64,000 nucleotides of DNA, taken from the NCBI RefSeq assembly GCF_040419245.1, contig NZ_JAZHOH010000001.1, positions 1,364,001 through 1,428,000 of the forward strand, read 5' to 3'. The position numbers and the translations under genes were made by a program. The notes beneath the pieces are model-generated. The model was not told where the DNA came from. It worked only from the letters and a program-made list of their open reading frames with translations, and ran no database searches. This DNA comes from Ewingella sp. CoE-038-23. GTDB taxonomy: Bacteria; Pseudomonadota; Gammaproteobacteria; Enterobacterales; Enterobacteriaceae. Of the stretch, positions 28,767-39,551 are shown one piece after another (the stretch's first letter is position 1; each line of letters opens with the position of its first letter).

Positions 28767-31700
28767 TTGAACGCGGTAAATTTCGCTCACTAACGCTGGT
28801 TAACTGGAACGGCTTCTTTGCGCGTACTTTTGACCTTGATGCTTTGGTTACCACGCTATCGGGCGGCAACGGGGCGGGGAAATCGACCACCATGGCGGCC
28901 TTCGTTACGGCGCTGATCCCTGACTTAACCTTGCTGCACTTCCGTAACACCACCGAAGCGGGTGCGACCTCCGGCTCTCGTGACAAAGGTCTGCACGGCA
29001 AGCTGCGCGCCGGTGTCTGCTATTCCACCCTCGACGTGGTGAACTCGCGCCATCAGCGGGTTATTGTCGGCGTACGTTTGCAGCAGGTTGCCGGCCGTGA
29101 CCGTAAAGTGGATATCAAACCTTTCACCATTCAAGGTCTGCCCACTGCGATCCAGCCAACGGAAATCTTGACCCAAACCGTGGGCGATCGTCAGGCGCGC
29201 GTGCTGTCGCTGCAAGAGCTGAAAGACAGCGTCGAAGCGATGGAAGGGGTGCAGTTCAAGCAGTTCAACTCGATCACTGACTATCACTCGCTGATGTTCG
29301 ATCTGGGCGTGATCCCGCGCCGTCTGCGCACCGCGTCCGATCGCAGCAAGTTCTATCGCCTGATTGAAGCCTCGCTGTACGGCGGGATTTCCAGCGCCAT
29401 CACCCGCTCTCTGCGCGACTACCTGTTGCCAGAAAACAGCGGCGTGCGCAAAGCCTTCCAAGACATGGAAGCGGCCCTGCGCGAGAACCGCATGACGCTG
29501 GAAGCTATTCGCGTCACCCAGTCTGACCGCGATTTGTTCAAACACCTGATCTCCGAAGCCACCTCTTACGTTGCCGCCGACTATATGCGCCATGCCAACG
29601 AGCGTCGCATCCATCTCGACGGTGCCTTGGTGCTGCGCAACGACTTGCTGACCAGCCGCAAACAGCTCTCCAGCGAGCAGTATCGCCATGTTGAAATGGC
29701 CCGCGAGTTGGCCGAGCAGAGCGGCTCGCAAAGTGATTTAGAAACTGACTATCAGGCGGCCAGTGACCACCTGAGTCTGGTGCAGACGGCGATGCGTCAG
29801 CAGGAAAAAATCGAGCGCTATGAGAGCGACCTCGAAGAGCTGACTTATCGTCTCGAAGAACAAAATGAAGTGGTGGCCGAAGCCAGCGAGCTGCACGCCG
29901 AGCACGAAGCCCGCGCCGAAGCCGCTGAGATTGAAGTGGATGAGCTGAAGAGCCAGCTGGCGGATTACCAGCAAGCGCTCGACGTGCAGCAAACCCGCGC
30001 CATTCAGTACCAGCAGGCGCTGCACGCCCTTGAGCGCGCGCGCGAGCTGTGCCAAATCCCTGACCTGTCGAGCCAGAACAGCGAAGAGTGGCTGGAAACC
30101 TTCCAAAGCAAAGAGCAGGAAGCCACAGATATCCTGCTGATGCTCGAGCAGAAGATGAGCGTGGCCGACGCGGCGCACAGCCAGTTCGAAAACGCCTATC
30201 AGCTGGTGGTGAAAATCGCCGGTGAAGTGAGCCGCAGCGAAGCCTGGCAAACCGCGCGTGAACTGTTGCGCGACTGGTCTTCTCAACAGCACCAGGCCGA
30301 GCGCGTAGAGCCACTGCGCATGCGCCTGTCTGAGCTGGAAGGCCGCCTGCGCGAGCAGCAAGACGCCGAGCGCCAATTGCAGGAGTTCTGCAAACGTTCG
30401 GGTCAGGATGTTCATCCTGAAGATTTAGACGAGCTTCAGCGCGAGCTGGAAGTACAGATTGAAGAGCTGTCTGGCGTGGTTTCCCAAGCCGGCGAGCGCC
30501 GCATGGAGATGCGCCAAGAGCTTGAGCGCGTTCAGGCCCGTATTCGTGAGCTGACCGCCCGTGCACCGGTGTGGTTGGCGGCGCAAGAGGCGCTGAGCCA
30601 GCTGAGCGAGCAGAGCAAAGAGCCGCTGGAAAGTAGCCAGCAGGTTACTGAGTACATGCAGCAGATGCTGGAAAGCGAGCGCGAAACCACGGTTGAGCGC
30701 GACGAAGTGGCTTCGCGCAAAAAACGCATTGAAGGGCAAATAACGCGCCTTAGCCAGCCAAGCGGTGCGGAAGATTCGCGCATGATTGCCCTGGCTGAGC
30801 GTTTTGGCGGCGTGTTGCTTTCTGAGATTTATGACGACGTTACCATTGATGATGCGCCTTACTTCTCCGCGCTTTACGGGCCTTCCCGCCATGCCATCGT
30901 GGTGCCAGATCTCTCTCTGATCCGCGACCAGCTTGACGGCTTGGACGATTGCCCAGAAGACCTTTATCTGATTGAAGGGGACCCGCAGTCCTTCGATGAC
31001 AGCGTGTTCGCCGTCGAAGAGATGCAGGGCGCGGTGCTGGTCAAAACCGGCGACCGCCAGTGGCGTTATTCCCACTTCCCGCAGGTGCCTCTGTTCGGCC
31101 GCGCGGCGCGTGAGAATCGCCTCGAGACTTTACATAAAGAGCGCGAAACCCTGTCTGAGCGTTATGCGACTCTGTCGTTTGACGTGCAGAAGATTCAGCG
31201 TGTGCATCAGGCCTTCAGTCGCTTCATCGGCAGTCACTTGGCGGTGGCGTTTGATGCCGACCCGGAAGCCGAGATCCGCACTCTCAGCGGGCGTCGCGGT
31301 GAGCTGGAGCGCGCCCTGAACTCTCATGAAGGGGCCAACCAGCAGCAGCGCCAGCAGTATGAACAGGCAAAAGAATCCGTTGCCATGCTCAACAAGCTGC
31401 TACCGCGCGTTGGCCTGCTGTGTGATGAAACCCTGATCGACCGGGTTGAAGAGATCCGTGAAGAGCTGGAAGAAGCGCAGGATTCTGCCCGCTTTATTCA
31501 GCAACACGGCGCGTCTCTCACCAAGCTGGAGCCGCTGGTTTCTGTGCTGCAAAGTGACCCTGAGCAGCACGACCAGTTAAAAGAGGATTACGCGCAGGCC
31601 CAGCACGCGCAGCGATTGGCTAAGCAGCAGGCCTTCTCGCTGACCGAAGTGGTTCAGCGTCGTGCGCACTTCGGCTATACCGATTCAGCGGGCATGCTGA

Positions 31701-33211
31701 CTGAAAACTCTGATTTGAATGACAAGCTGCGTCAGCGCCTTGAACATGCCGAGGCTGAGCGTACCCGTGCCCGTGAGCAGATGCGTCAACATCAGGCACA
31801 GTACGCCCAGTACAACCAAGTGTTGGCGTCGCTGAAAAGCTCATTCGATGCTAAGCGCGATATGCTCAAAGAGCTGGGGCAAGAGCTGCAGGATATCGGC
31901 GTGCAGGCTGACGCTAACGCCGAAGCCCGCGCCAAGACCCGTCGTGACGAGCTGCATGCCGCGCTGAGCACCAACCGCGCTCGCTGTAACCAGCTGGAAA
32001 AACAGATCACCTTCTGCGAAGCCGAAATGGATAACTTGCAGAAGAAACTGCGCAAGCTTGAGCGTGATTATCACCAGAGCCGCGAGCACGTGGTCACCGC
32101 GAAGGCGGGTTGGTGTGCGGTGATGCGTTTGGTGAAAGACAATGGCGTCGAGCGTCGTCTGCACCGCCGAGAGCTCGCCTATATGGACGGCGACGAGCTG
32201 CGTTCCATGTCGGATAAATCACTGGGCGCGCTGCGCCTGGCGGTGGCTGACAACGAGCATTTGCGCGACGTTCTGCGTCTTTCCGAAGATCCAAAACGCC
32301 CTGAGCGCAAAATTCAGTTCTACATCGCGGTTTATCAGCATCTGCGCGAGCGCATTCGTCAGGATATTATTCGCACCGACGACCCGGTTGAAGCTATCGA
32401 ACAGATGGAAATCGAGCTGGGGCGTCTGACGGAAGAGCTAACCGCGCGTGAGCAGCAGCTGGCGATCAGCTCGAAGAGCGTGGCGAACATTATTCGCAAA
32501 ACCATTCAGCGTGAGCAGAACCGTATTCGCATGCTCAACCAAGGGCTGCAGGCCGTGGCCTTCGGTCAGGTTAAGAGTGTGCGTCTTAATGTTAACGTTC
32601 GTGAAGCGCATGCCGGGCTGCTGGACGTGCTCTCCGAGCAGCAAGATCAGCATCAGGACCTGTTTAGCAGCAACCGCCTGACCTTCTCTGAAGCACTGGC
32701 GAAGCTCTATCAGCGCCTGAATCCGCAGATCGACATGGGCCAGCGTACGCCACAAACCATCGGCGAGGAGTTACTGGATTATCGTAACTATCTCGAAATG
32801 GAAGTGGAGGTTAACCGTGGTTCTGACGGCTGGTTGCGTGCGGAGAGCGGGGCGCTGTCCACCGGTGAGGCTATCGGTACCGGTATGTCGATTCTGGTGA
32901 TGGTGGTGCAGAGCTGGGAAGAAGAGTCGAGCCGCATGCGCGGTAAAGACATTTCGCCTTGCCGCCTGCTGTTCCTCGATGAAGCGGCGCGTCTAGATGC
33001 GAAATCTATCGCCACCTTGTTTGAACTCTGCGACCGTCTTGAGATGCAGCTGATTATCGCCGCACCTGAAAACATCAGTCCAGAGAAGGGCACAACCTAT
33101 AAGCTGGTGCGTAAAGTGTTCAACAACCATGAACACGTGCACGTGGTGGGTCTACGCGGCTTCGCCGCCGAGCTACCAGCCACTGTAGATGCTGAAGTGG
33201 AAAACGGCTGA
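28763..33211 (+). CDS. mukB: Chromosome partition protein MukB (SMC-like ATPase)
   Basis: The 1482-residue SMC-like subunit of the MukBEF condensin. The N-terminal head has Walker [11 protein letters not shown] (about 34-43). Two long coiled coils flank a globular hinge (about residues 660-780). The C-terminal head has the signature [10 protein letters not shown] (about 1366) and Walker [14 protein letters not shown] (about 1402). MukB loads on DNA with MukEF and compacts the chromosome, interacting with topoisomerase IV. Length is close to E. coli MukB (1486). An intrinsic terminator follows. Confidence 0.98.
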   Translation: MIERGKFRSLTLVNWNGFFARTFDLDALVTTLSGGNGAGKSTTMAAFVTALIPDLTLLHFRNTTEAGATSGSRDKGLHGKLRAGVCYSTLDVVNSRHQRVIVGVRLQQVAGRDRKVDIKPFTIQGLPTAIQPTEILTQTVGDRQARVLSLQELKDSVEAMEGVQFKQFNSITDYHSLMFDLGVIPRRLRTASDRSKFYRLIEASLYGGISSAITRSLRDYLLPENSGVRKAFQDMEAALRENRMTLEAIRVTQSDRDLFKHLISEATSYVAADYMRHANERRIHLDGALVLRNDLLTSRKQLSSEQYRHVEMARELAEQSGSQSDLETDYQAASDHLSLVQTAMRQQEKIERYESDLEELTYRLEEQNEVVAEASELHAEHEARAEAAEIEVDELKSQLADYQQALDVQQTRAIQYQQALHALERARELCQIPDLSSQNSEEWLETFQSKEQEATDILLMLEQKMSVADAAHSQFENAYQLVVKIAGEVSRSEAWQTARELLRDWSSQQHQAERVEPLRMRLSELEGRLREQQDAERQLQEFCKRSGQDVHPEDLDELQRELEVQIEELSGVVSQAGERRMEMRQELERVQARIRELTARAPVWLAAQEALSQLSEQSKEPLESSQQVTEYMQQMLESERETTVERDEVASRKKRIEGQITRLSQPSGAEDSRMIALAERFGGVLLSEIYDDVTIDDAPYFSALYGPSRHAIVVPDLSLIRDQLDGLDDCPEDLYLIEGDPQSFDDSVFAVEEMQGAVLVKTGDRQWRYSHFPQVPLFGRAARENRLETLHKERETLSERYATLSFDVQKIQRVHQAFSRFIGSHLAVAFDADPEAEIRTLSGRRGELERALNSHEGANQQQRQQYEQAKESVAMLNKLLPRVGLLCDETLIDRVEEIREELEEAQDSARFIQQHGASLTKLEPLVSVLQSDPEQHDQLKEDYAQAQHAQRLAKQQAFSLTEVVQRRAHFGYTDSAGMLTENSDLNDKLRQRLEHAEAERTRAREQMRQHQAQYAQYNQVLASLKSSFDAKRDMLKELGQELQDIGVQADANAEARAKTRRDELHAALSTNRARCNQLEKQITFCEAEMDNLQKKLRKLERDYHQSREHVVTAKAGWCAVMRLVKDNGVERRLHRRELAYMDGDELRSMSDKSLGALRLAVADNEHLRDVLRLSEDPKRPERKIQFYIAVYQHLRERIRQDIIRTDDPVEAIEQMEIELGRLTEELTAREQQLAISSKSVANIIRKTIQREQNRIRMLNQGLQAVAFGQVKSVRLNVNVREAHAGLLDVLSEQQDQHQDLFSSNRLTFSEALAKLYQRLNPQIDMGQRTPQTIGEELLDYRNYLEMEVEVNRGSDGWLRAESGALSTGEAIGTGMSILVMVVQSWEEESSRMRGKDISPCRLLFLDEAARLDAKSIATLFELCDRLEMQLIIAAPENISPEKGTTYKLVRKVFNNHEHVHVVGLRGFAAELPATVDAEVENG

Positions 33212-33232
33212 TAACTGCTGGATTCTGCGCAT

Positions 33233-33262
33233 AAAAAAAAGCCCCGTTTATGGGGCTTTTTT
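33233..33262. terminator. Bidirectional terminator between mukB and the GT9 gene
   Basis: AAAAAAAAGCCCC, loop GTTTAT, GGGGCTTTTTT. A small TTAGGC/GCCTAA hairpin follows at 33267-33282. Confidence 0.92.
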
Positions 33263-33301
33263 ACGTTTAGGCGATAGCCTAATTTAATGACCCATGGATT
33301 A

Positions 33302-34312
33302 TCAGGCCATAGACAACACTTTTTCACGCAATTGAGTGAATTGGCTAAACACATTGTCCACATCAACCAGCCCGACATCTTCTGACGGAGCCTTGATGAT
33401 GGCGCAAGGGACTTGCCATGGAGCCCAGTATTTGGTGTCACTATTACCGTACAACGCAACAACGGGTTTATGTACGCCCGCGGCAATGTGCAGTGCGCCA
33501 CCATCACTGGTAATAATTTGATCGCAAAGTGACATTGCTGCCATCAGCTCGCGGATGTTGGTGGTCGGCAACGCTACTAAAGGAATATCGGCGCAGGCCT
33601 CAATCACCTGTTTGGCTTTGTTGTCATCACCAGGGTGTTCAGGATTATCTTCTGCGCCAGGAGACCAGAAAAGCACCAATTTACAATCTTCACGTGCCGC
33701 CAAACGATGGGCCAATTCAATGAATTTCTCTGCCTGCCATCGCTGTTTAGGTTTTCGAGAGCTAATTTGTAAACCGTAAATAGGTTTATCTCTGATAATT
33801 TTGAATTTTTCAGCACACTGATTAACTTCATTCTCAGAGACGTATAATTCGAGAGGCCCTGGAACTTCATTAATACCCAGAGGTGTTAATAATGTATTGA
33901 GTAATTCAACAATATGTAAGCCTTCTGTATGCGGCAGGCAATCGGTAACCACTTTCTTAGGGGTATTTCCTATAGCGATTATTCTTTTAGCGCCGGAAAG
34001 CTTTGCCCATTTGAGAGAGTGTTTGTCAGTGCTAGCAATCAAGACAACATCGTAGCGCGATGAGCGCACGGCGAAAATGGTTTTAATTCTTTGAAAGTAA
34101 ACGCTTAGTAGGCTTTGCCCGGCTTTTCTATGGTGAGACTTACAATATAGATGAACGTTACTGATGTGAGGGTTGCCTACCAATACATCCTTATTGTAAG
34201 TATTTACCAGTAAATCGAGAGTATTTGCCTTGTGTTTAGTAAGGTTCGCAATGAGAGGTGTCGTTAGAATCAGGTCACCAATATTATCGCGTCTAATGAG
34301 TAAAATTTTCAT
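33302..34312 (-). CDS. Glycosyltransferase family 9 (heptosyltransferase-like) protein
   Basis: A 336-residue GT-B glycosyltransferase of CAZy family 9, the ADP-heptose:LPS heptosyltransferase family. The N-terminal MKILLIRRDNIGDLILTTP holds the conserved R-x-x-x-GD motif with the catalytic Asp, and TSDGGALHIAAG (about 265-276) is the donor-binding signature. It is closer in pattern to accessory heptosyl/glycosyltransferases than to core WaaC or WaaF; acceptor and donor are unknown. It sits alone between mukB and ldtD, which adjoin in E. coli, is AT-rich relative to both, and is transcribed against them. That suggests acquisition by transfer and a role in modifying LPS or another surface glycan. 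Confidence 0.85.
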   Translation of the reverse strand: MKILLIRRDNIGDLILTTPLIANLTKHKANTLDLLVNTYNKDVLVGNPHISNVHLYCKSHHRKAGQSLLSVYFQRIKTIFAVRSSRYDVVLIASTDKHSLKWAKLSGAKRIIAIGNTPKKVVTDCLPHTEGLHIVELLNTLLTPLGINEVPGPLELYVSENEVNQCAEKFKIIRDKPIYGLQISSRKPKQRWQAEKFIELAHRLAAREDCKLVLFWSPGAEDNPEHPGDDNKAKQVIEACADIPLVALPTTNIRELMAAMSLCDQIITSDGGALHIAAGVHKPVVALYGNSDTKYWAPWQVPCAIIKAPSEDVGLVDVDNVFSQFTQLREKVLSMA

Positions 34313-34725
34313 ATAAATAATTTAGTTAAAATATCAGTGGCTATCCTAGTTTTTGGCCTTTAAATAATCAAGCTTAATTATGAACGTTTTATTGAGCCAA
34401 GATAACTAATATTTACTTTGAGTTTATGGGGTTAAGAAAGTTCACACTTGCAATTTTATGGGGAGCCATCGCAAGGGAAAGTTGCCGTTTTCGGTAAGTT
34501 GTGGATTTTTCACCCATAAAGACATCTTTTGTAGCAGTTAGCTTAAAGATTATCCTTGGGCGGCACTTTATTTCATCCTCGTGCTAGCTTAGAGTCTTCA
34601 CTGCACGCGAGGTGCTATTGTGTTGAGATCTCGCGCAAAAAAAGAATTATGTTTATATACTTAAACCATGGGTTTTTTGCTTGAATTTATCGGGTTTGAT
34701 TTGGGCATATTAAGGGAGGCAAGGG
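34313..34725. other. Divergent intergenic region, GT9 gene and ldtD
   Basis: An AT-rich 413-base region between divergent genes, so it should hold both promoters. CGCGAG (34606-34611) and CTCGCG (34630-34635) form an inverted repeat, without a T-run on either strand. In E. coli ldtD is controlled by Cpx, but I found no convincing GTAAA-N5-GTAAA box. The ldtD ribosome binding site AAGGGAGG (34712-34719) is strong. Confidence 0.5.
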
Positions 34726-36576
34726 ATGATGTTTACGAGTCAAGGGTCTCTCAGATTTCTGGCAGCCAGCTGTCTAATCGCATTGGGATTAGCGCCGCTA
34801 CAGGCTGCATTCGCGGCAGTGCCGACACTTTCGGTGCGTTCGGCGACGCTTTCTAGCGTCCAAAGCCTTAGCCAACTGCAGGCTGAGTTGCCAAAAGGGG
34901 TTAAACCGCTTTATCTATCCTCTCTTTCATCTCTTTACGCCGCTAATCATATGCAGCCAATGTGGGAAGACAGGGACACCGTCCATCAATTCCAGCAGCA
35001 ATTAGCAGAGCTGGCCCTCTCGGGCATTCAACCGCAGTTCACTCAGTGGGTAAAGTGGCTAACTGACCCGCAGGTTACCGGAATGGCGCGAGATATTGTG
35101 CTGTCTGATGCGATGCTGGGGTATTTGCAATTTGTGAGCGGCGTCGAGGCGAACGGTGATAATTGGCTGTATAGCGCCACGCCTTACAAAATGACCACGC
35201 CGCCGCTGACGGTGATCAATCAATGGCAGTTGGCGCTGCGCAAGGGCACCACGGCAGGTTATATGGCGACCTTAACGCCACAGCATCCACTGTATACCAA
35301 AATGCACGCCGCGCTGAGAACCATGCTGGCAGATAACCACCCATGGCCACAGGTCACTAACGCCGCCAGTTTACGGCCAGGGCAAATCAGTGATGATATC
35401 CCGGCATTGCGCGAGATCCTCAGTCGCACCGGCATGATGACCGCCAGCCCGGCTGAGGCCAAATCGCCAAAGCCTACGGATGAAACCATCGCCAAAGATG
35501 GTCCGGGTGCCGCGGCGAATGATGACCTGTCGGTTGATGAAACTGCCGATAAATCAGTTCAGCAATCCCCGGTAGTCAGTCCGGCAGCAACCTCGGTGAC
35601 GGATGTATTGCCATCGGTGACGCCAGCGGGGCAGTCCGCAGCGCCGACGCCGGTTGCCGTAGCCGATAACCAGTACTCACCAGAACTGGTCGAGGCGGTA
35701 AAACGCTTCCAGAAATGGCAGGGGCTTGAGGCCGATGGCATTATCGGTACCCGAACTCGCGAATGGCTGAACGCCTCGCCACGCCTGCGTGCGACGCTGC
35801 TGGCGCTGAATATCCAGCGGCTGCGTATTTTGCCGGGTAATGTGAATACCGGCATTATGGTGAATATTCCTAACTATCAGCTGACTTATTACCTCAACGG
35901 CAGCGAGGTTTTGTCTTCACGGGTGATTGTTGGCCGACCAAGTCGTAAAACGCCGTTAATGAGCAGTGCATTGAACAATGTGGTGGTTAACCCGCCGTGG
36001 AACGTGCCGACAACGCTGGTGCGGGAAGATATAGTGCCTAAGGCGATGCGCGATAGCGGCTATTTCCAGAAACATGGCTATACCGTGCTGTCTGGCTGGA
36101 ATAATGATGCGGAAGTGATCGACCCGACGATGATTGACTGGAGCGTCGTGTCGCCGAATCATTTCCCGTATCGAATTCGTCAGGCACCCGGGGCGACCAA
36201 CTCGCTGGGACGTTACAAATTTAATATGCCGAGCTCGGATGCCATCTATTTGCATGACACGCCTAACCACGGGTTATTCCAGAAGGATATTCGTGCTCTG
36301 AGTTCAGGTTGTGTCCGTGTGAATAAAGCGTCTGAGCTGGCGAATATGCTCTTGCAGGATGCTGGTTGGAATGACACGCGTATCTCGTCCACGCTGCAGG
36401 GCGGGAATACGACCTTTGTGCCTATTCGTCACCGTATACCAGTAAAACTGTTTTACTTGACGGCATGGGTTGCAGAGGACGGTAAGCCGCAATTCCGCAC
36501 AGATATTTACAATTATGATTCCCCAGTGAGATCTGGCGCGCAAATTTTGCCACAGGCAGAAATTTTGTTGCAATAA
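34726..36576 (+). CDS. ldtD: L,D-transpeptidase LdtD (YcbB)
   Basis: A 616-residue periplasmic enzyme that forms 3-3 crosslinks in peptidoglycan. It has an N-terminal signal peptide ending near AFA (about residue 30), a helical scaffold, a peptidoglycan-binding domain ([18 protein letters not shown], about 325-342) and the YkuD catalytic domain with [11 protein letters not shown] and SSGCVRV (catalytic Cys529). A Pro/Thr/Ser/Ala-rich linker of about 80 residues precedes the binding domain. Length is as in E. coli (615). E. coli LdtD supports beta-lactam tolerance and envelope-stress survival. Translation may start at the first or second ATG. Confidence 0.95.
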   Translation: MMFTSQGSLRFLAASCLIALGLAPLQAAFAAVPTLSVRSATLSSVQSLSQLQAELPKGVKPLYLSSLSSLYAANHMQPMWEDRDTVHQFQQQLAELALSGIQPQFTQWVKWLTDPQVTGMARDIVLSDAMLGYLQFVSGVEANGDNWLYSATPYKMTTPPLTVINQWQLALRKGTTAGYMATLTPQHPLYTKMHAALRTMLADNHPWPQVTNAASLRPGQISDDIPALREILSRTGMMTASPAEAKSPKPTDETIAKDGPGAAANDDLSVDETADKSVQQSPVVSPAATSVTDVLPSVTPAGQSAAPTPVAVADNQYSPELVEAVKRFQKWQGLEADGIIGTRTREWLNASPRLRATLLALNIQRLRILPGNVNTGIMVNIPNYQLTYYLNGSEVLSSRVIVGRPSRKTPLMSSALNNVVVNPPWNVPTTLVREDIVPKAMRDSGYFQKHGYTVLSGWNNDAEVIDPTMIDWSVVSPNHFPYRIRQAPGATNSLGRYKFNMPSSDAIYLHDTPNHGLFQKDIRALSSGCVRVNKASELANMLLQDAGWNDTRISSTLQGGNTTFVPIRHRIPVKLFYLTAWVAEDGKPQFRTDIYNYDSPVRSGAQILPQAEILLQ

Positions 36577-36619
36577 ATGCAGTAAAACTAAAATGATAGC
36601 GGTCAGAGTAATTGGCCTG

Positions 36620-36653
36620 ATAGCGGGAATAGTGGCCACACTATTCCCGCTAT
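36620..36653. other. Perfect 15-bp hairpin between ldtD and mepK
   Basis: ATAGCGGGAATAGTG (36620-36634), loop GCCA, CACTATTCCCGCTAT (36639-36653). No T-run follows. It may stabilise the ldtD 3' end or terminate inefficiently. Confidence 0.7.
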
Positions 36654-36661
36654 GCTTTATA

Positions 36662-36679
36662 CAGTGAGTTGACTCACTG
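36662..36679. promoter_or_regulatory. Short palindrome upstream of mepK
   Basis: CAGTGAGT-TG-ACTCACTG is a perfect 18-base palindrome 76 bases before the mepK ATG. It is symmetric enough to be an operator, and too tight a loop to be a good RNA hairpin. Confidence 0.4.
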
Positions 36680-36754
36680 AAATAAGGCGGTTAAGGTTCG
36701 GAAGGGCTCAATTTTGCGCCTACTTTGACTCTCTTATCGGGTAATAAACTGTTC

Positions 36755-37303
36755 ATGGACCAAATCGACAAACATCGCCGTAAATGGCTGGCACTTGGCG
36801 GTGCCGCTGTGGGCATAGCACTTCTTCCTGGACGCGCTTTTGCCACTCTTTCCACTCCTCGTCCGCGTATTTTAGTGGTTAACAACATAAATACCGGTGA
36901 GACCCTCAAAACCGAGTTTTTTGATGGAAAGCGTTACAACAAGGATGAGTTGGCAAGATTGAACCACTTGTTCAGAGATTACCGTGCCGAGCAAGTTAAG
37001 AGTATTGACCCCGCCTTATTTGACCATCTCTATCGCTTACAAGTGATGTTGGGCACCAATAAACCGGTCCAGCTCATTTCTGGTTATCGCACCTTAGCCA
37101 CTAATAACAGCATGCGTAAACCCGGCAGCGGCGTGGCGAAACATAGCTATCACACGCTGGGGCAGGCAATGGACTTCCATATTGCCGGCATAGACTTGAG
37201 TAATATTCGCAAAGCCGCGTTAAAAATGAAGATGGGTGGTGTAGGATATTATCCACGTAGCAACTTTGTGCATATCGATACGGGTCCGGCGAGAACCTGG
37301 TGA
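36755..37303 (+). CDS. mepK: Murein DD-endopeptidase MepK
   Basis: A 182-residue peptidase M15A (DUF882) enzyme, YcbK in E. coli, that cleaves peptidoglycan crosslinks to let new strands in, including 3-3 links. The zinc motif is visible as SYHTLGQAMDFH (about 129-140) and FVHIDTG near the C-terminus. The N-terminus HRRKWLALGGAAVGIALLP carries a twin-arginine (Tat) signal. The ATG at 36755 gives MDQIDKHRRKW, as in relatives. It is next to ldtD, which makes the crosslinks MepK can cut. Confidence 0.95.
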   Translation: MDQIDKHRRKWLALGGAAVGIALLPGRAFATLSTPRPRILVVNNINTGETLKTEFFDGKRYNKDELARLNHLFRDYRAEQVKSIDPALFDHLYRLQVMLGTNKPVQLISGYRTLATNNSMRKPGSGVAKHSYHTLGQAMDFHIAGIDLSNIRKAALKMKMGGVGYYPRSNFVHIDTGPARTW

Positions 37304-37315
37304 TATGTGTAATAT

Positions 37316-37376
37316 GCGGCTTATTGGTTCATGACTTCTTATTTCTTATGAATGAAAAGATGAACAAATAAGCCGC
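37316..37376 (+). promoter_or_regulatory. Long stem filling the mepK-ycbL gap
   Basis: GCGGCTTATT-g-GTTCAT (37316-37332) pairs with ATGAAC-a-AATAAGCCGC (37360-37376), a 17-position stem with one mismatch and a 27-base loop. The stem ends two bases before the GTGGAG ribosome binding site of ycbL, so it could control ycbL translation or end the mepK message. Confidence 0.6.
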
Positions 37377-37387
37377 CGTGGAGCCTT

Positions 37388-38035
37388 ATGAAATACCATC
37401 TCATTCCTGTCACGGCGTTCAGCCAAAACTGTTCGGTTATTTGGTGTACTGAAACCAATCAGGCAGCCATTGTCGACCCCGGTGGGGAAGCCGAAAAAAT
37501 CATTGCGGAAGTTTCATCTCTTGGCGTCGATGTTAAGCAAATCTTGCTGACTCATGGTCACCTTGACCATGTGGGGGCCGCGGCGGAACTGGCGCAGCAC
37601 TATTCGGTACCCATCGTTGGACCACAGAAAGAAGACCTATTCCTGCTGGAATCTCTGCCAACCCAAAGCAGAATGTTTGGGTTAGCCGATTGCGCGCCTC
37701 TGGAAACCGATCAATGGTTGGAAGAAGGCGATAAGGTCGCCGTTGGCGAAGAACAACTCTCCGTTTTACACTGTCCGGGCCATACGCCGGGGCATATCGT
37801 TTTCATCAATGAGAAAAGCCGTTTAGCCGTGTCTGGCGATGTGATTTTCCGTGGTGGCGTGGGGCGCAGTGACTTCCCGCGTGGCGATCATCAGGCATTG
37901 ATTCACTCAATTAAAACCAAATTGCTGCCACTGGGTGATGATATAAAATTCATTCCGGGGCACGGCCCAATGTCAGATTTAGGTTTCGAGCGCAAAACGA
38001 ATCCGTTTTTACAGGATGAATTACCGGTCTGGTAA
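37388..38035 (+). CDS. gloC: Glyoxalase II-type metallohydrolase YcbL (GloC)
   Basis: A 215-residue metallo-beta-lactamase-fold hydrolase. [10 protein letters not shown] (HxHxDH, about residues 56-65) and CPGHTPGH (about 131-138) bind the metals, and [13 protein letters not shown] and GHGPMS complete the glyoxalase II-like site. E. coli YcbL (GloC) hydrolyses S-lactoylglutathione with low activity. Length equals E. coli YcbL (215). It follows mepK in the conserved order and ends in a strong terminator shared with aspC. Confidence 0.93.
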   Translation: MKYHLIPVTAFSQNCSVIWCTETNQAAIVDPGGEAEKIIAEVSSLGVDVKQILLTHGHLDHVGAAAELAQHYSVPIVGPQKEDLFLLESLPTQSRMFGLADCAPLETDQWLEEGDKVAVGEEQLSVLHCPGHTPGHIVFINEKSRLAVSGDVIFRGGVGRSDFPRGDHQALIHSIKTKLLPLGDDIKFIPGHGPMSDLGFERKTNPFLQDELPVW

Positions 38036-38073
38036 AGGTGGGTTGAAACCACTCAGGCAGTGATAAGAGTCAT

Positions 38074-38107
38074 AAAAAAAGCCCGCCAGTTGCCTGACGG
38101 GCTTTTT
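38074..38107. terminator. Bidirectional terminator between ycbL and aspC
   Basis: AAAAAAAGCCCG and CGGGCTTTTT flank a short internal stem, with A-run and T-run on either side. Confidence 0.88.
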
Positions 38108-38126
38108 AGTTTGCCGAATTCAGTGA

Positions 38127-39317
38127 TTATAAAACGGCAACAATGGCTTCACACAGAGGGGACATATTGTCCAGTGTGATACCTGCGACGTTGATACGGC
38201 CAGAGTTCACCGCATATACGCCAAACTCTTCGCGCAGGCGCAGAACCTGATCTTTGGTCAGGCCGCTGAAGGAGAACATACCGTTCTGATTAATAATGAA
38301 GCTAAAGTCCTGCTGCGCGCCTTTTTCCTGCAAGGTGGTCACGAACAGCTGACGCATACGGTGAATGCGCTGACGCATATCACTCAGCTCTTGTTCCCAG
38401 ATAGCACGCAGCGCTTCATTACCAAGAATGGTCGCTACCACTGCCGCACCGTGTGATGGTGGGTTGGAGTAGTTGGCACGGATCACGGACTTAACCTGAC
38501 TGAAAGAGCGATCTGCTGTTTCTGCATCGGCGGCGACGAGAGTACAGGCACCTACGCGCTCGTTATACAGGCCGAAGTTTTTAGAGTAGGAGCTGGCAAC
38601 CAGCAGTTCCGCATGTTTAGCCGCGAAAATGCGCAGGCCCTGAGCATCTTCTTCCAGACCCTTGGCGAAACCTTGGTAAGCGAAGTCAAACAGCGGCAGC
38701 CAGCCGTTAGCCACGGACAGGTCTGCGAGCTGAGTCCACTGGGCCTCTGTTGGGTCGATACCGGTAGGGTTATGGCAGCAGCCGTGGAACAGTACCACGT
38801 CGCCCGCTTTAGCTTCGCTCAGGCTTTTCAGCATGCCGTCAAAATCAAGCGCATGGTTTGCTGCGTCATAATAATTGTATTCCACCACTTCCAGACCAGA
38901 AGCATTGAACACGCCTTTATGGTTTGGCCAGCTTGGATTACTGACCCAAACGCGTTTAGCCGCAGTCTGCGTGGCGATAAACTCAGCGGCAATGCGCAGG
39001 CCGCCGGTACCGCCCGGCGTTTGAGCCGTGCGCGCGCGTTTAGCCGCGATGATCGCGCTGTCTTTACCAAACAGTAATTCTTGGGTGCAGCGTGCGAAGT
39101 CTGGCAGGCCGTCGATGCTCAGATAGGTTTTGGTGGTTTCATTTTCCAGCAGGAATTGTTCGGCTTTCTTTACGCTGGTGAGAACCGGAGTTTTACCCGT
39201 TTCATCTTTATAAACACCAATCCCCAGATTAATTTTATCTTGGCGATCGTCAGCACGGAAAAGATCGGTAAGACCCAGAATAGGATCGGCAGGAGCAGCA
39301 ATGATTTTTTCAAACAT
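38127..39317 (-). CDS. aspC: Aspartate aminotransferase
   Basis: A 396-residue PLP enzyme interconverting aspartate and oxaloacetate with glutamate/2-oxoglutarate; it also accepts aromatic amino acids. The cofactor lysine lies in [16 protein letters not shown] (about residue 246), and [12 protein letters not shown] is typical of the family. The ATG at 39317 gives [16 protein letters not shown], as in E. coli; an in-frame ATG five codons upstream is less likely. It is downstream of the porin gene with a terminator between them. Confidence 0.97.
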   Translation of the reverse strand: MFEKIIAAPADPILGLTDLFRADDRQDKINLGIGVYKDETGKTPVLTSVKKAEQFLLENETTKTYLSIDGLPDFARCTQELLFGKDSAIIAAKRARTAQTPGGTGGLRIAAEFIATQTAAKRVWVSNPSWPNHKGVFNASGLEVVEYNYYDAANHALDFDGMLKSLSEAKAGDVVLFHGCCHNPTGIDPTEAQWTQLADLSVANGWLPLFDFAYQGFAKGLEEDAQGLRIFAAKHAELLVASSYSKNFGLYNERVGACTLVAADAETADRSFSQVKSVIRANYSNPPSHGAAVVATILGNEALRAIWEQELSDMRQRIHRMRQLFVTTLQEKGAQQDFSFIINQNGMFSFSGLTKDQVLRLREEFGVYAVNSGRINVAGITLDNMSPLCEAIVAVL

Positions 39318-39481
39318 GTGAAAGACTTCCATGACCTGATATTTAGCAGAAAGAGGGCTCAGGTTACCGCCTCAAAATCAGTTTGCCAACCGTTTGCGGT
39401 AAAAAGAAAGCAGAGTTGTGAGGCGGCTGTCGAGATTAATAATTTTGATGATGGAAAAGGCAGGAGATAAGCTGAAAAGCA

Positions 39482-39507
39482 AAAGGCAGAGCCGAAGCTC
39501 TGCCTTT
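39482..39507 (-). terminator. Porin gene terminator
   Basis: AAAGGCAGAGC, loop CGAA, GCTCTGCCTTT, downstream of the porin stop on the minus strand. A second hairpin, GAAGCAC/GTGCTTC (39520-39539), lies between it and the stop. Confidence 0.8.
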
Positions 39508-39551
39508 ACATTCGCTGGTGAAGCACCCGAAAGTGCTTCGATTAAGCGAGA

